The notes under the pieces: model-generated
Told to the model about the DNA's origin: nothing
What the model saw: only the letters and a program-made list of their open reading frames with translations
Databases searched by the model: none
Program-made: the position numbers and the translations under genes
Part shown: positions 1-11,040 of the stretch, one piece after another
How the letters are laid out: every line of letters begins with the position of its first letter
Numbering within the stretch: the first letter of the stretch is position 1
From: Charina bottae
Lineage: Eukaryota; Chordata; Lepidosauria; Squamata; Charinaidae
Assembly: GCA_023362775.1 (NCBI GenBank)
Contig: JALMGJ010000008.1
Location: 20,374,501 to 20,438,500, forward strand
Length of the DNA stretch: 64,000 nt
Direction: 5' to 3'

Positions 1-153
1 AAGTGAAAAGGTTTCAGCTGGCAGGGAAAAGATGATTTTCTAAGAATTGGATGAGCTGCTGTCCATCTGAGAAAAGAATTCCAAATAACCAATGGCCCAA
101 AATATTTTATAGGTATATTATAGTAAGGGATTAGGTCTTGTGACTGTCCATAG

Positions 154-266
154 CAGTGTTTTTCAACCTAGGCAACTTTAAGATATGTGGACTTCAGCAT
201 GCTGGCTGGGAAATTCTGGGAGTTGAAGTGCACATTTCTTAAAGTTGCCTAGGTTGAGAAACACTG
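154..266. mobile_element. hAT-type MITE, 113 bp
   Basis: The two ends are long inverted repeats of about 45 bp, starting CAGTG and ending CACTG, with little unique sequence between them. The flanks are a near-perfect 8-bp target duplication, gtccatag on the left and gtccagag on the right (7 of 8). CAGTG termini, an 8-bp TSD and no coding capacity fit a nonautonomous hAT element. This palindromic family (gttgccaaggttgagaaac type) is familiar from squamate genomes. Confidence is high for the structure and moderate for the family name. Confidence 0.85.
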
Positions 267-274
267 GTCCAGAG

Positions 275-1430
275 CATGAAAACAGGAGTTTGTCAGTTTC
301 AATGAGAACAGTCGGCTATATTTGTCTCTTCTATGCTCCCAACTCCCTGTCATGAAAGCCTCTGTTGTGTTATAAAGTTGCTGTAACCCAGTGTTTAATA
401 AAGAGGTTCCTAGTTTCTCAAAGCTATGTAACTGCAAACAATAAAAAACCATTTTGGCTAAACATTGAGATTCTGCAGTCACATCATGGTGTTAGAAGAT
501 AAACAAGGACAAGAAAAAAAAGTCTTCTAAAAAGGAAGGGGTGGGAAGGAAGTTACTTCATTCTCTGATTAGAGTTGTTCCCCTTCCTTTGCCTTATATC
601 CCTGTTCTTTCCCCAAGAAAAGGATGCTCAGAGATCATGCCTTTCCTGAGTTTTGGGGATCAAAACACTAGGCATTGTTATCTTTCTTGCCCATGGATTT
701 CCATCTATTACTCATCTAAGTGAACCAATCAGCATGTTTAAATCATATTTCATCTTTTAACACACTTCAGCAGCTTCCACTTTCTACTTCAGTTTTTTAT
801 TTCTCAGTTGCAGAGGGCATCAATATATGTTTAGAAGACATACCAGTCATGAAACTACATAAGGACATGAGGTCTTTTCATTACTTCAGATTCAGTCCTG
901 AACTGTTTTCCTTGCAATGAGGAAAATCTGTTGAGATTCTGGGTTAATCCATTTTCTATTGATAATAACTCTTGTGGTATCTTCCCAAGGCTTTAGATGA
1001 CATTGTATTATGTTCTCAAGTCCAACCATTCAGATTATTTATATACAGCCTGACAAATTCACCACCCTGCAGATTCTCCTTAAAAACAGAGCCAGGATTG
1101 ATCTGAATTGTTTTTACACCTTGTAGATCTTTCCAACTGTTCTGTGTGCACAGTATCACAGGCAAAGGGAATGGGATTGCTATTGACAAGGATTCTATTT
1201 CTCCCCTTTCTTCAGTAGCACACTAGTTGATACGCAGAGCGTCAGGCTGCTTTGATTTCCTCCCACCCAACCCCTGTAACTGCCTGGTGGAGGTATGGTG
1301 CAAGGAAGGTATTTTCCCATTGTGTGGAGTGGGGGAGGGGAGGGGATGTGGCTTGCTCCAGAACTTTTCGGTTTCCTCCTTCCACAGGCAACTTTCAGGA
1401 TTCTTTGTCTTGTTTAGATTTTCTTAACAT
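275..1430. other. Intergenic stretch, nothing recognised
   Basis: AT-rich sequence with no convincing ORF, repeat end or structured motif. The short open frames here lack domain-like composition and are expected by chance. Confidence 0.5.
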
Positions 1431-1738
1431 GGACTAATGCATGCCTGGTCAACCATAAGAGAAACTTATACCATTTGCATTCTAGCTGTCTCTTGGCCTC
1501 TTTCATCAACTGTTTCTGTTTTATATTTACTTGCTGTCATTTATTTTAATCATTTTAGTTTTATCCTTAGACCTATTGTTAAATTAAGCTTTTTATTTAT
1601 TGTATTTTATTTGTTAAAACTGATATTTTACCTTCTGTAACTCATTTAAAGATAGTCTCATCTTTAGATGTTCTGTTATATTTGCTTTGTGCTGGCTAAT
1701 GACCACAATAAAATTTGATTTTTGATTTGATTTGTTAA
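1430..1738 (+). mobile_element. Possible LINE 3' tail with TTTGATT repeats
   Basis: A T-rich stretch ends in 'gaccacaataaaatttgatt' followed by a short (TTTGATT)-like repeat. The combination of polyadenylation-like AATAAA and a simple-repeat tail resembles a non-LTR retrotransposon 3' end. No coding remnant is visible, so the family is not assigned. Confidence 0.35.
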
Positions 1739-2520
1739 TCCAATGCCAAGTAAAGGCTCTTGTAGTTTTTACCAGTTTCAAGACATTTCCTAATACACAG
1801 TCTTTCTATGGCCTACATTAACCTCCTTACAATTTATCCCAACTTGAGTCAGTGGTTCACTGAGAAACCAAGTGGACAGAGCTAAATCAATTCCATACCA
1901 CCCAATTCATTCACTGGGTCCCAAGTAATTCTAAGTTGGCTCCTTCATACAGAATCAAGTCATGGATGAGTTGCTATAAACCAATCTGGCCTTTAGCAGT
2001 AACATCACAGGGCTATCATTTTGGAAGATGAATTGCTGTACAAATCCACTGATGCTGTGGATTGCTTTATTAGATTTTGTAAAATTATTTCCAGAGTACA
2101 TTTTGAACAGACATGGTATATGGATATGCTGTACGTTTTATTCTCCCTATGCTTGTATCTTTGAGATACAGCTGTGTTTATAACTCTGAGACATGTAGTG
2201 AATAGCAGAACTGTGCAGAACTTGGAAGAGTTGCTTCATTTTGAAAAAGTTTTGATCAAAAAACACTTTTGAAGTGCTTTGAAAAGAGAAGTCCTCCCAT
2301 CAACACTTCTAAGCAAGGTGACTTGTTCAGACAGACTGATCACCTCTCCACTGTGAAGCTCTGTATAAGATGTACCTCACCTGCTTAGCACCCCTGGCAA
2401 GTTGTTTTTGGTAAGGTGACCCATCTATAAGTAATTACAGGTCTACAACCAAAGGCCTGTCAGTAGGCTGACCATATTTCCTTGAGACAAAAACGGGACA
2501 TTGGGATGGAAAAAACGGGA

Positions 2521-2919
2521 CAGGGGTCCCCACCCCCCGGGTCCACGTGATTGGCTCCTGCCTGCAAACCCACCCCCAATCCGTGTGATTGGCTCCCGCC
2601 TGCAAACTCCGCCCCCTAGTCTGTGCAATTGGCTCCCGCCTGCAAACTCCGCCCCCTGGTCCGTGCAATTGGCTCCCGCCTGCAAACCCTGCCCCCGTCC
2701 GTGCGATTGGCTCCTGCCAGCAAATCCTGCCCCCGGTCCACCCAATTGGCTCCCGCCTGCAAACCCCGCCCCCTGGTCCACGTGATTGGCTCCTGCCTGC
2801 AAACCCAACCCCCCGTTATGCGTGATTGGCTCCTGCCTGCAAACCCCGCCCCCCCAGTCCGTGGAAAAATTGTCTTCCACGAAACTGGTCCCTCGTGCCA
2901 AAAAGTTTGGGTACCCCTG
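2521..2919. mobile_element. Candidate nested hAT MITE carrying a minisatellite
   Basis: The left end caggggtcccca and the right end tgggtacccctg are near-perfect inverted repeats. The right end, with its ggtccctcgtgccaaaaag and cttccacgaaactgg text, resembles a widespread vertebrate hAT terminus. No matching 8-bp TSD is seen, so this may instead be a mosaic part of the surrounding 2464-4420 element. Confidence 0.5.
2540..2868. repeat. 40-bp tandem array with ATTGG and GC boxes, 8 copies
   Basis: Eight units of about 40 bp each contain a core (g/a)attggctcc(c/t)gcc, then tgcaaac, then a ccgcccc-type run. Cores start near 2550, 2587, 2627, 2667, 2705, 2743, 2783 and 2823. Each unit has one inverted CCAAT box (NF-Y type), and most have a GC-box-like run (Sp1 type). 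Units differ from each other by a few bases. The open frames here on both strands are by-products of the periodicity. Confidence 0.85.
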
Positions 2920-2965
2920 CTTAAACAGATTACTGTTTATATAAAAAGACTTGCGATCACCCACA

Positions 2966-3134
2966 AGATCTGGGTCAAGGTTCCCTTTTGCAATAGGGTG
3001 AGACTGGAAATATATATATTGACTGTCAAAGGGAACCTTGACCCAGACCTTGCCCTGCTGCCAATTGGTCCTATATTTCTAGTCTTGCCATATTGTCAAA
3101 GTTTGACAATACGGCAAGACTAGAAATATAGGAC
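2966..3134. repeat. Two adjacent fold-back palindromes
   Basis: The second palindrome pairs 3068-3100 with 3102-3134: 32 of 33 positions are complementary around a one-base centre. The first pairs about 2968-2989 with 3027-3049 through gggtcaaggttccctt and its complement. Some bases recur between the two, such as gagactggaaata and agactagaaatata. Together they look like a rearranged fold-back DNA transposon remnant within the hAT element. Confidence 0.75.
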
Positions 3135-3189
3135 AAGGTCTAACTAAGGCACACTGGAGTTTGATATCCTAAGATGTTATGGACTGCAG

Positions 3190-4330
3190 ATCTCATCAGC
3201 TGCGTCTATTCAGGCGGGAAGGGGCGCCCAGCCCACCGTGGCCCCAATGGTAGACTGTGCCTGTCCAGAGGGGTTCTCCCGCCAGCACCAGCTCCAGCAC
3301 CGTAGACGCAAACATCGCCTCCCCCGCGCCTGTTCCGAAGGGACAGAACAGGATGTAGCTGGCCCCACTGCCATCCTGCGTACCTCCAGCGAGGGCTGGC
3401 ATCACCACCAGCAGCAGCAGCTCCAGGAGGCGGAGGCAGCTCCATACCCGGAGGGGCTGCATCCCACCACATAGCTCGGCGGTGCCCCGGCCAACCGGTT
3501 CCCTGGCTTGCTCTGGCTGGGACGGCTCCTCCTGCCCGGCAGGACAGGTGGTGAGAGCACTCTCCTCCCATCCCGGGGCCCGCTGCTGCTACCGGGGCGG
3601 AGGAGCTCAGAGCGCCACGCCGGGAGGCTTCCTGCCGTGCCTCGCTCAGTCCTCCCAGGGACCCGGGACAGCTCGGCTCAGCAGTGCTGCTGAAAGAGGA
3701 ACTTCTCCGCCTGGCTGGAAGTTTGGAAAGGGTGTGTGAGCTCACGTAAGCTAGGCTGGCTGCCGGGGTGGAGGGACTGGGGGCCGTGAGGCTCGGCTCG
3801 GCTGCAAGAGCGGTGGCGAGGTGAGGCGGCAAGACTGGAGTGCACGAATCGGGCAAAAGCGGCGGAGAGCCCAGTGGATTCCAGGGGGGAAGGGTGAGTG
3901 GGTGTTTGGATGCCGGCTTCTTGGCAGCGAGGCAAGGCTTGGCAGTGGAACTCCCGGCAGAGGGGCAGGGATGGGATTCAGGGACCAGATCTTTGGTCAG
4001 GAGGCAAGGCTCAGGGTCAGGACTCACCACTGCAGGGCTTCGGAGCATGCGGCACCGACAGGATCAGGTAAGGAGGCAGGAATGGGGTGGACTGTGGTGC
4101 TAGTTCTGGCGATGGGCTCGCACATGGCGAAACAACCGGGCTTCCAGGGCAGCGTAGAAGACCGGTGTAGACGGGTGTCTCCAGCAGCGCATGTTGGCTG
4201 CGCTGCCCCTTTTATTATTCACATTTTGCGCCGTTTGTGCGTCTTGGCCAATCGCCTCTCCACCCTCCTTTTCTGCGCGCTGATAGGCGGGAGGGCTTCA
4301 TTTTCCAGGCTGTCTCCCAAAACGGGACAA
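3190..4330 (-). other. GC-rich exon-like block inside the hAT element
   Basis: On the minus strand a 79-nt ATG-initiated segment (3462 down to 3384) codes for 26 residues with a hydrophobic LLELLLLVVMPALAG signal-peptide-like core. It is followed at once by gctggag|gtacgc, a good splice-donor consensus, in phase 1. The sequence upstream on that strand (to about 4330) is CpG-rich like a promoter or 5' UTR. This fits transposon capture of a host gene's first exon. The host gene was not recognised. The longer minus-strand frame at 3206-4048 is low-complexity Pro/Ser/Ala sequence and is not called as a gene. Confidence 0.35.
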
Positions 4331-5451
4331 TACTGAGATTTTTCTCAAAAAGACGGTACGGTTCAAAAATGCTAAAATAACGGGACTGTCCCGTTCAAAA
4401 CGGGACGTATGGTCACCCTACCTGTCAGAAATAAGTATTATTACCCAGGATATTCTATAAATCTCCTATGATACCTTTGAGTAGTTAGTTGGGATCTGTT
4501 GGCGACAATAGTGTTGTTCTAATCATCAACCTCAAATGCCATATTTATTTTAAAGATTTTTTTGAGGGGAGGGGGTCCCACAAACATTTACTGGGATAGC
4601 AGAAAGCATTTGGGAGAGCAGTTCAACTTCTGGTTACCCTTTTGTGACTGACCATGGTAATTTGGGAATAGGCAAGTTTTCCATAGCATTCATCTTGTAG
4701 GTGCACTCACCCTTTCAAAATTCTAGATGTGCTCCTGATCCAACAAAGTTGTCTATATCTTATTTAGTATTATGTATTGCTTAACAAGATTGTAACTGTT
4801 AATATATGATAATCTAATATCAACTTTATGTCTAGATCTAGATATTAGGCCTGTGCAGTGCTTCAGCTTATTTTTTAAAAAAGGAGCTTTAGAATGCATG
4901 AGAACATGAATGTACAGTAGCTCCTGCCTTCAAGTCTTTAAAGCAAACACGTCTTTTACCAGGATCACACTGCAGCTGTAGGAGTCCCAGAAAAAGATGC
5001 TTCTTCTTTAAATAGTTGCAGACAAAACTGCAGGCTCTGTAGTATCTTTTATAAATTATTTCCAAAGAGCTGTACAGCTCTAATAAATACAAAATCTATT
5101 AGAATACAACTTGTATTCTTGTATTTTTCTATGGCTTTCAAATTTATTGGTTTGATTCTTAAATTGTCATCCCAGCAAAACTTCGTTTATATAACTATAA
5201 ACTATTCAGCTAAGGAGCTGGCATCTATATATTTCTATTAACCATCTATCAATAATCATATATAGGTTTATCTGGGAGCATACTCAAAATGTTTAACTTC
5301 TGAGCAGAAATAAATAGGATTTTTCCCTGCCTTTCTCCTCTCCCGCAAAGCAGTCTTAGTTTATGCTATTCTGCTCCTAAATATTAATGTATTTCTATGC
5401 TATCTTTGTCCAGGTCACAAATATCATACCTTTGTTCATATTATTTTTTAA

Positions 5452-5526
5452 AAAATGGATTCATCAGTGCATTTATTACAACAATGACAGTGTGAAATAA
5501 TCAAAACACACAGATGAATCCATTTT
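5452..5526. repeat. 75-bp imperfect hairpin
   Basis: An 18-bp arm, aaaatggattcatcagtg (5452-5469), is matched by its complement at 5509-5526 (17 of 18), with a 39-bp loop. It may be a tiny MITE or a fortuitous palindrome. Confidence 0.7.
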
Positions 5527-7409
5527 CACAACCTGCCAAATACTTTTCCAATGAGCAATTGGTGTATTCTTTACAAGAATGCCTATTTAATACTTGGAAT
5601 TTTATTAAGCACACTATCCTTGACTATCATAGTAAATTTCATCATGGGAAGAAATAAGCATAGCAAACAACTTGTGACTCAACTAGGTGTGCCAGGATGG
5701 AAGTGTTGGGGAAAGAGATTGTATGCCAAAATATAAGCAGGTATCTTGTACGTAGGGCATGTAGATTGAACCAAAGGAATCTTTTTCATGAAGGCAATCC
5801 AGAACTTTCAGGATTTGAAGGCATTGTCACAGTGTTCCAAGAAGAAACCAAATGACTGAGCAGCTGCATCACCACAGTCAAAGCAAACTGTGTGCCAATC
5901 CATCCTCACTGCTTTTTCCCTCTGAGCATTGTGTCTTAGCCGCTCTCCTTACTCATCTTGCCAATTTAAAGAAATGAGGCAGGAAAGCCAAGAAGGAACT
6001 GCTTATAACTGCCAATAAACTGCCAATAAACTGCTGATAGTTTATTCTTTTTCACTCTAATCACAGACTGTGTATTTTGAAGTCATTATGTACTTGGTTT
6101 CCAGGCAGATAGCTCTGTTAGCCTTTTACAGCAAAACCTACAAAGAGTCCTCTGGAATCTTAAACCCCAAGACATTTGTTTTTGTAAGCTCTTTTGTGAA
6201 TCTTTGGATGCTATAACACTCTTTATTAAGATGTCACAAGATTCTTTATTATTTTCCCATTCATCTGTAAGAAGCAACACTCTGCTTTTGGTAATGCAGT
6301 TTCTCAGACCTTGTGGTACGTACAGAACAATTTCCAGTTGGTTTTGCATATAACTTAAGAAAAAAATTGCATGCATCTTATTTATATTTTTTAATAAAAT
6401 ATACCCCAACTTTCTACTTTAGTAAGACTTCAAATAACTGTCGTGTAGGATTGATGTTTCTATTGAGGACTGTGTGTGTTGAACACAAATGTTTGCATAC
6501 CTTGCTGTTCCATGACATTCCATCCTTTAAAATGGGACTTATGCACAAATACATGTGCATTTATCAATGTATATGTAAACACTAGTCTAACACAACTGTT
6601 ACCCAGAGACTTCTGCCTCACACGCTGCTTTGAATTGAAAATGTAGCCTTCTGCTCACATAAAATACGTTGCATTTGTTGGAGCTTAAAGCGTTGAGTGT
6701 GTGCATGTGAGTATTGCTGAGACTGGGAATCTGACCTGGGCAATGATTAATGAAGGAAAAGTCTGTACGAATTCATAGGCACTTACCCTGTAGAAGATTT
6801 TTATGGAAAAATGATTCCATTTAAAGAAGCATTCTTTAATTCTGTACACATTCAGTGATACATAACTATTACTAATAACCATTTGTTTCTTTTCTTAAAA
6901 GGAGAACAAATTACATTCCTGCTATTAGCCTCACTTTAAAACTATTTCTTTTGGATGAATGGTTTACATTAATGTAGATACTTACTTAGCAATAAGCACC
7001 ATTATATTTAGTGACAGTTCTGAATAAGCAGACAGAGCTTTATGCTGTAAGTTTTATCTGAATTTACTTCTGAGTAACCATGTATAATATCTGGCTGCAA
7101 AAGTGGTTTCAAGCCATTTTTAAATAAAATAAATTGATTATATGTTTAAATAACGCTTTTCCTCCTCTTTTCTTCTTGCTACAGAGTATGATTAAACTTT
7201 GAAAAACTATGTTTGGAGTAGAAATCCTGTTTTTCATTATTTTGCACACACAATTTTGCATTTTTACAATAGAGTTTGTCATCTTTATCTTTCATCTAAT
7301 TTTATAACTTTATAACCAGATCTGGCATATGAAACAAATGCTGGTGTATTTCTTTGTGACACTTTTCACCAGAGATTAGAGTTTTTTTTCTATTTATGAA
7401 TTCAAAATA

Positions 7410-7533
<124 letters not shown>

Positions 7534-8438
7534 ATCAAGAATACTAGAATATGATTCTACTGTAGCAGCAAGAAATACAGTAGTTTTATTCTGCTGTAGC
7601 AGCAGGATATCATTCCATGCACATATAAGAAGCAACAGGTGCTTATGCTACATACATTACTAGTACTGGATAACGTAAATAGACTTCAGATAAACACATC
7701 CTTAATATACAGTAATTGAAAGCTGCTAATTAAATTTAAAATTAGGAAAAATCAAGTGACTAGATGCAATAAAGGAATTGATGTGCAGGGTTAGGGTTTA
7801 CATGAGCAACCCCCTGCTAAAATTCAGGTCCTAGCCCATTTGTCTTACTTCTCAATTTAAGAGCCACAAGTTTAGTAAAAGAACTAAATAGAACATCATA
7901 TTTTAGAGAACGAGTAGCCCATTCTCAATTTTGACGAGCTCTAATGTAGACGATCAGTAGGGCTGATTTGTTTTTCTGCTTCTATTATACAGCATTTGAC
8001 AGGAAGTTTGGGCCAGAGTACAGTCTGAATTTTGAAAGTATTGCTTTCACTGCTTCCTACAAACGCACACACATACACACACACACATGTACACATACAC
8101 ACATACATATACAGGAAATGTTTGTAGAATATGAATATGATATATATTCATGCTGTCTCACTGCCAAACAAATATGATGTTAGGCTCAAACAACTGCATG
8201 TCTGTTTCCTTTTTCATAAGAAAGGAAGGAGAAATATTGTATGACTATAATCTATCAGAAGCTATGCATGAAATTAGAACACATATAGCTCCATAGCACT
8301 CAGGCAAATGGAGAGTTCCCACAGCAACCTAACATTTTGATATTTGGGACAAATTCAAAGTATTTTTAGCATTAGATGTCCTCCCATAGCTAAGCAAAGT
8401 CTTACTTTAGGATTAAACCAGGTGCTAAGAGAGTAAAG

Positions 8439-8770
8439 AAGGGGCATGGTGGCTCAGCGGGTAAGATGCCAGGCTTGTCGATCAGAAGATCGCAAGTTCG
8501 GAGGTTCGAATCCCTAGCCCTGTGTGCGGAGTGAGCTCCTGCACTAGCTCCAGCTTTTGCCAACCTAGCAATTCGAAAGCATGCAAATGCAAGTAGATGA
8601 ATAGGTACCACTTCGGTGGGTAGGTAACAGTGTTCCGCACGCGTCATGCGGCCACATGACCGTGGAAGCGTCTTCGGACAACGCTGGCTCTTCGGCTAAC
8701 AAACGGAGATGAGCACCGGCCCCTAGAGTCGGACACGACTGCACAAATGTGCGGGGGGAACCTTTACCTT
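8439..8770 (+). mobile_element. Sauria-type SINE, full length
   Basis: A tRNA-derived head carries a recognisable A box (tggctcagcgg at 8450) and B box (ggttcgaatcc at 8503). A conserved body follows and the tail reads aacctttacctt. The element is flanked by a perfect 13-bp direct repeat, taagagagtaaag, at 8426-8438 and 8771-8783. Head, body and tail match the squamate-specific Sauria SINE as known. The tail region shares the agtcggacacgact stretch with BovB LINE ends, consistent with mobilisation by BovB machinery (established for the family). The perfect TSD suggests a fairly recent insertion. Confidence 0.9.
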
Positions 8771-8816
8771 TAAGAGAGTAAAGTAGAATAGGTAATCTAT
8801 TGCTTCCCTCATAACT

Positions 8817-8900
8817 TTAATTATGTTTAATTATGTTTAATTATGTTTAATTATGTTTAATTTAATTATGTTTAATTATGTTTAATTATGTTTAATTATG
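8817..8900. repeat. 10-bp minisatellite, unit TTTAATTATG
   Basis: About eight head-to-tail copies of a 10-bp unit, with one partial unit in the middle. It abuts the MIR-like SINE that starts at about 8908. Confidence 0.95.
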
Positions 8901-8907
8901 CATGTGT

Positions 8908-9265
8908 GGAGAGCCAGTTTGGTCTAGTGCTTAAGGTGCTGGGCTAGAAATCAGGAGTCTGTGAGTTCTAGTCCCGCCTTAGGCATGAAAGCCGGCTGGG
9001 TGACCTTGGGCCAGTCACTCTCTCTCAGCCCTAGGAAGGAGCCAATGGCAAACCAGGAGACTGAGAGTTCTAGTCCCGCCTTAGGCATGAAAGCTGGCTG
9101 GGTGACCTTGGGCCAGTTACTCTCTCTCAGCCCAACTCACCTCACAGGGTTGTTGTTTTGGGGAAAATAGGAGAAGGAGTATTAGGTATGTTTGCCGCCT
9201 TGAGTTAGTTATAAAATAATAAAGGCGGGATAAAAATTAAATAAATAAATAAAATAAATAAATAA
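8908..9265 (+). mobile_element. MIR-like tRNA SINE, partly duplicated
   Basis: The head gagagccagtttggtctag begins a tRNA-derived unit with the CORE-like text gggtgaccttgggccag. Near 9030-9060 the sequence reads ccctaggaaggagccaatgg and then re-enters the SINE head region, so the middle part is present twice (about 8955-9030 and 9057-9130). The end is aataaaggcgggat plus an (AAAT)n tail. It is either a dimeric source copy or a later duplication. Confidence 0.8.
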
Positions 9266-10170
9266 TTCAGGGCTTGGGAAGAGATTAGTTTTAGGAAAGG
9301 ATTGGTAGGTGTGGAAGCTAAAGCTAAACCTTTTCCTTGCTAGCCACTTTCACCTGCAAATGCCTACCACAAATGTATTCAAATTGTTTGCTTGCCAAGT
9401 TCTAAAGTCAGATGAGCTGAATGAAGTTTAATGGAGATTTAACATATCCTGTACACTAACTAGTATCTCCAGATATGTTTGTCTGTGAAGTGTGGCAATT
9501 GCTTTGCAACACAGCTAAAGAATGCTGGGTTATGGGAAATTATGCTTAACTGTATCATGATAGTTGGCATTTATTAGAATTAGAAAACATGAATAATGAA
9601 TATGCTTGCAGTTTTCCATATAGATGAGTATGTGAGATATAGATAAATGGGTTAGTAATGTTCATCCTAGATGTGTGAGAGGGCTCTGGGTATGTGGACT
9701 GGGGGAAGAGGGGTAATTATGAAAATGCTCTAGAGGTATAAAACAATCAATGAAGTGAAATTGAATCACTGACTATAGAAAGGCTTAATTCATATGTTAA
9801 TATCAGGTCAAACGAATAAATAGTCTATCAGGCAAGCTTACCAAAAACCTACTGTAGCAAAAATAAATTCTGAGGATGGATTTTATGCATGAAGCTTTTG
9901 GTAGTGTTAATATTATGAATATTTTCAATTAGCACTGTTTTACAAAGAAGGTTTCCCAGGATTATATTCTTCTAATTAACCAGTGTTCTCAAATTATTTC
10001 AGGCTGTACTGACTTTGGTAGCTTATTATATTTCTTTTCATAGAAGCTATATAGAACAAAGTTGGTTTGCTTTGGTTAAAGACCTGTTTAAAAAGTTTTC
10101 AATCTTTTTTTATTTTTCTAATATAAGTATACTGGATTTGTTTGTTTAAAATTCAGTCATTCCTATACAC

Positions 10171-10256
10171 AGAGATGGGGATCCCATGGCCTTTCAAATG
10201 TTGCTAAACTACTACCCCCAGCAATCCAAACAGTATGATCACTGGGGACAATATTG
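10171..10256. mobile_element. Possible half of a hAT MITE
   Basis: The stretch cctttcaaatgttgctaaac followed by ctacccccagcaatcc resembles one half of a common vertebrate hAT palindrome. The other half is not clear, so the call is tentative. Confidence 0.35.
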
Positions 10257-11040
10257 AGAGTAAGGGTTCAGAATTTTTTAGAGGTTTTCAGGTTCCTTGC
10301 CCATGATATACACATTTATCTAGGGCTATTTCTAGGTGGACACAGGATTGCACCATTAATGCATTGTAAAAGATAACAATAGATGCATTTGCTATACTAT
10401 CATGCACAATAAGAATATAGAAAATTCAGTAATAGTACATACAGATCTCTGTTTTGGTTTATTTAAGATGATGATGATGATGATGATTCTCCTCCAGCCA
10501 CTGCTCCAGAAGAAGAGGAGGTTGATAAGTTTTATGGTCAAATAATAGCGAAGATGTGTCCAGGACTGTCTGTGGAACAGATCACAAACTGATCTTGCTG
10601 ATGTGCAAGTTTTAAGTTAAAGCAAAAGCAAAAGAAGAAAGCCAGTTTCATGATAAGATCTTGAGCATATACCCACAATTTTCAAGGAAAACATTAGGAA
10701 TTGCTTTGAAGTCCTGAACCTCATGGATAGGGAACCAGAGGAATTGTGGAATGAAATCAAAGTTGTTAAGGATTAATGTGAAAAGAAACTGCCAAAGACC
10801 AAAAACAGAAGAAAGCAAAATAGATGTTGGAACAAATGGTGGAAATTGCCAAGAACAGATGAGAAGAAAAGCCAAGAAAGACAAAGCCAAGAAAGACAAA
10901 AATCTCAGAAAGGAAGTTTACAAAGGATTTTAGACAGCTGTTACAAGAGACAAGAAGCAGTATCACAACGACATCTGTAAAGACATCAAAATTGGAAACA
11001 CACACAAAAAAACAATGAAAGTCTTCCAACAGATCTCATG

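Larger units (their letters stand above)
2464..4420. mobile_element. Large nonautonomous hAT element with perfect TSD
   Basis: The element is bounded by inverted termini: it starts taggctgaccatat and ends atggtcaccta-like (4408-4420). On both sides lies the same 8 bp, cctgtcag, at 2456-2463 and 4421-4428. An 8-bp TSD with these ends is diagnostic of hAT cut-and-paste insertion. No transposase ORF remains. Inside, from left to right, are a candidate nested hAT MITE with an 8-copy 40-bp array (2521-2919), a set of fold-back palindromes (2966-3134), and a GC- and CpG-rich block (3190-4330) that looks like captured promoter/first-exon sequence. GC content is far above the surroundings. Confidence 0.85.

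Noticed and set aside
2540..2868. CRISPR-like spaced repeats
   Set aside because: Units are contiguous and similar over their whole length, with no unique spacers, and the DNA is vertebrate. It is a minisatellite.
3206..4048. 280-codon minus-strand open frame in the hAT element
   Set aside because: Pro/Ser/Ala-rich low-complexity text from GC-rich DNA, with competing long frames on the other strand and no domain. Only the short signal-peptide-like frame with a splice donor is kept as a candidate.
10751..10933. Lysine-rich 60-codon frame
   Set aside because: Part of the decayed RTE relic's linker region, not a separate gene.
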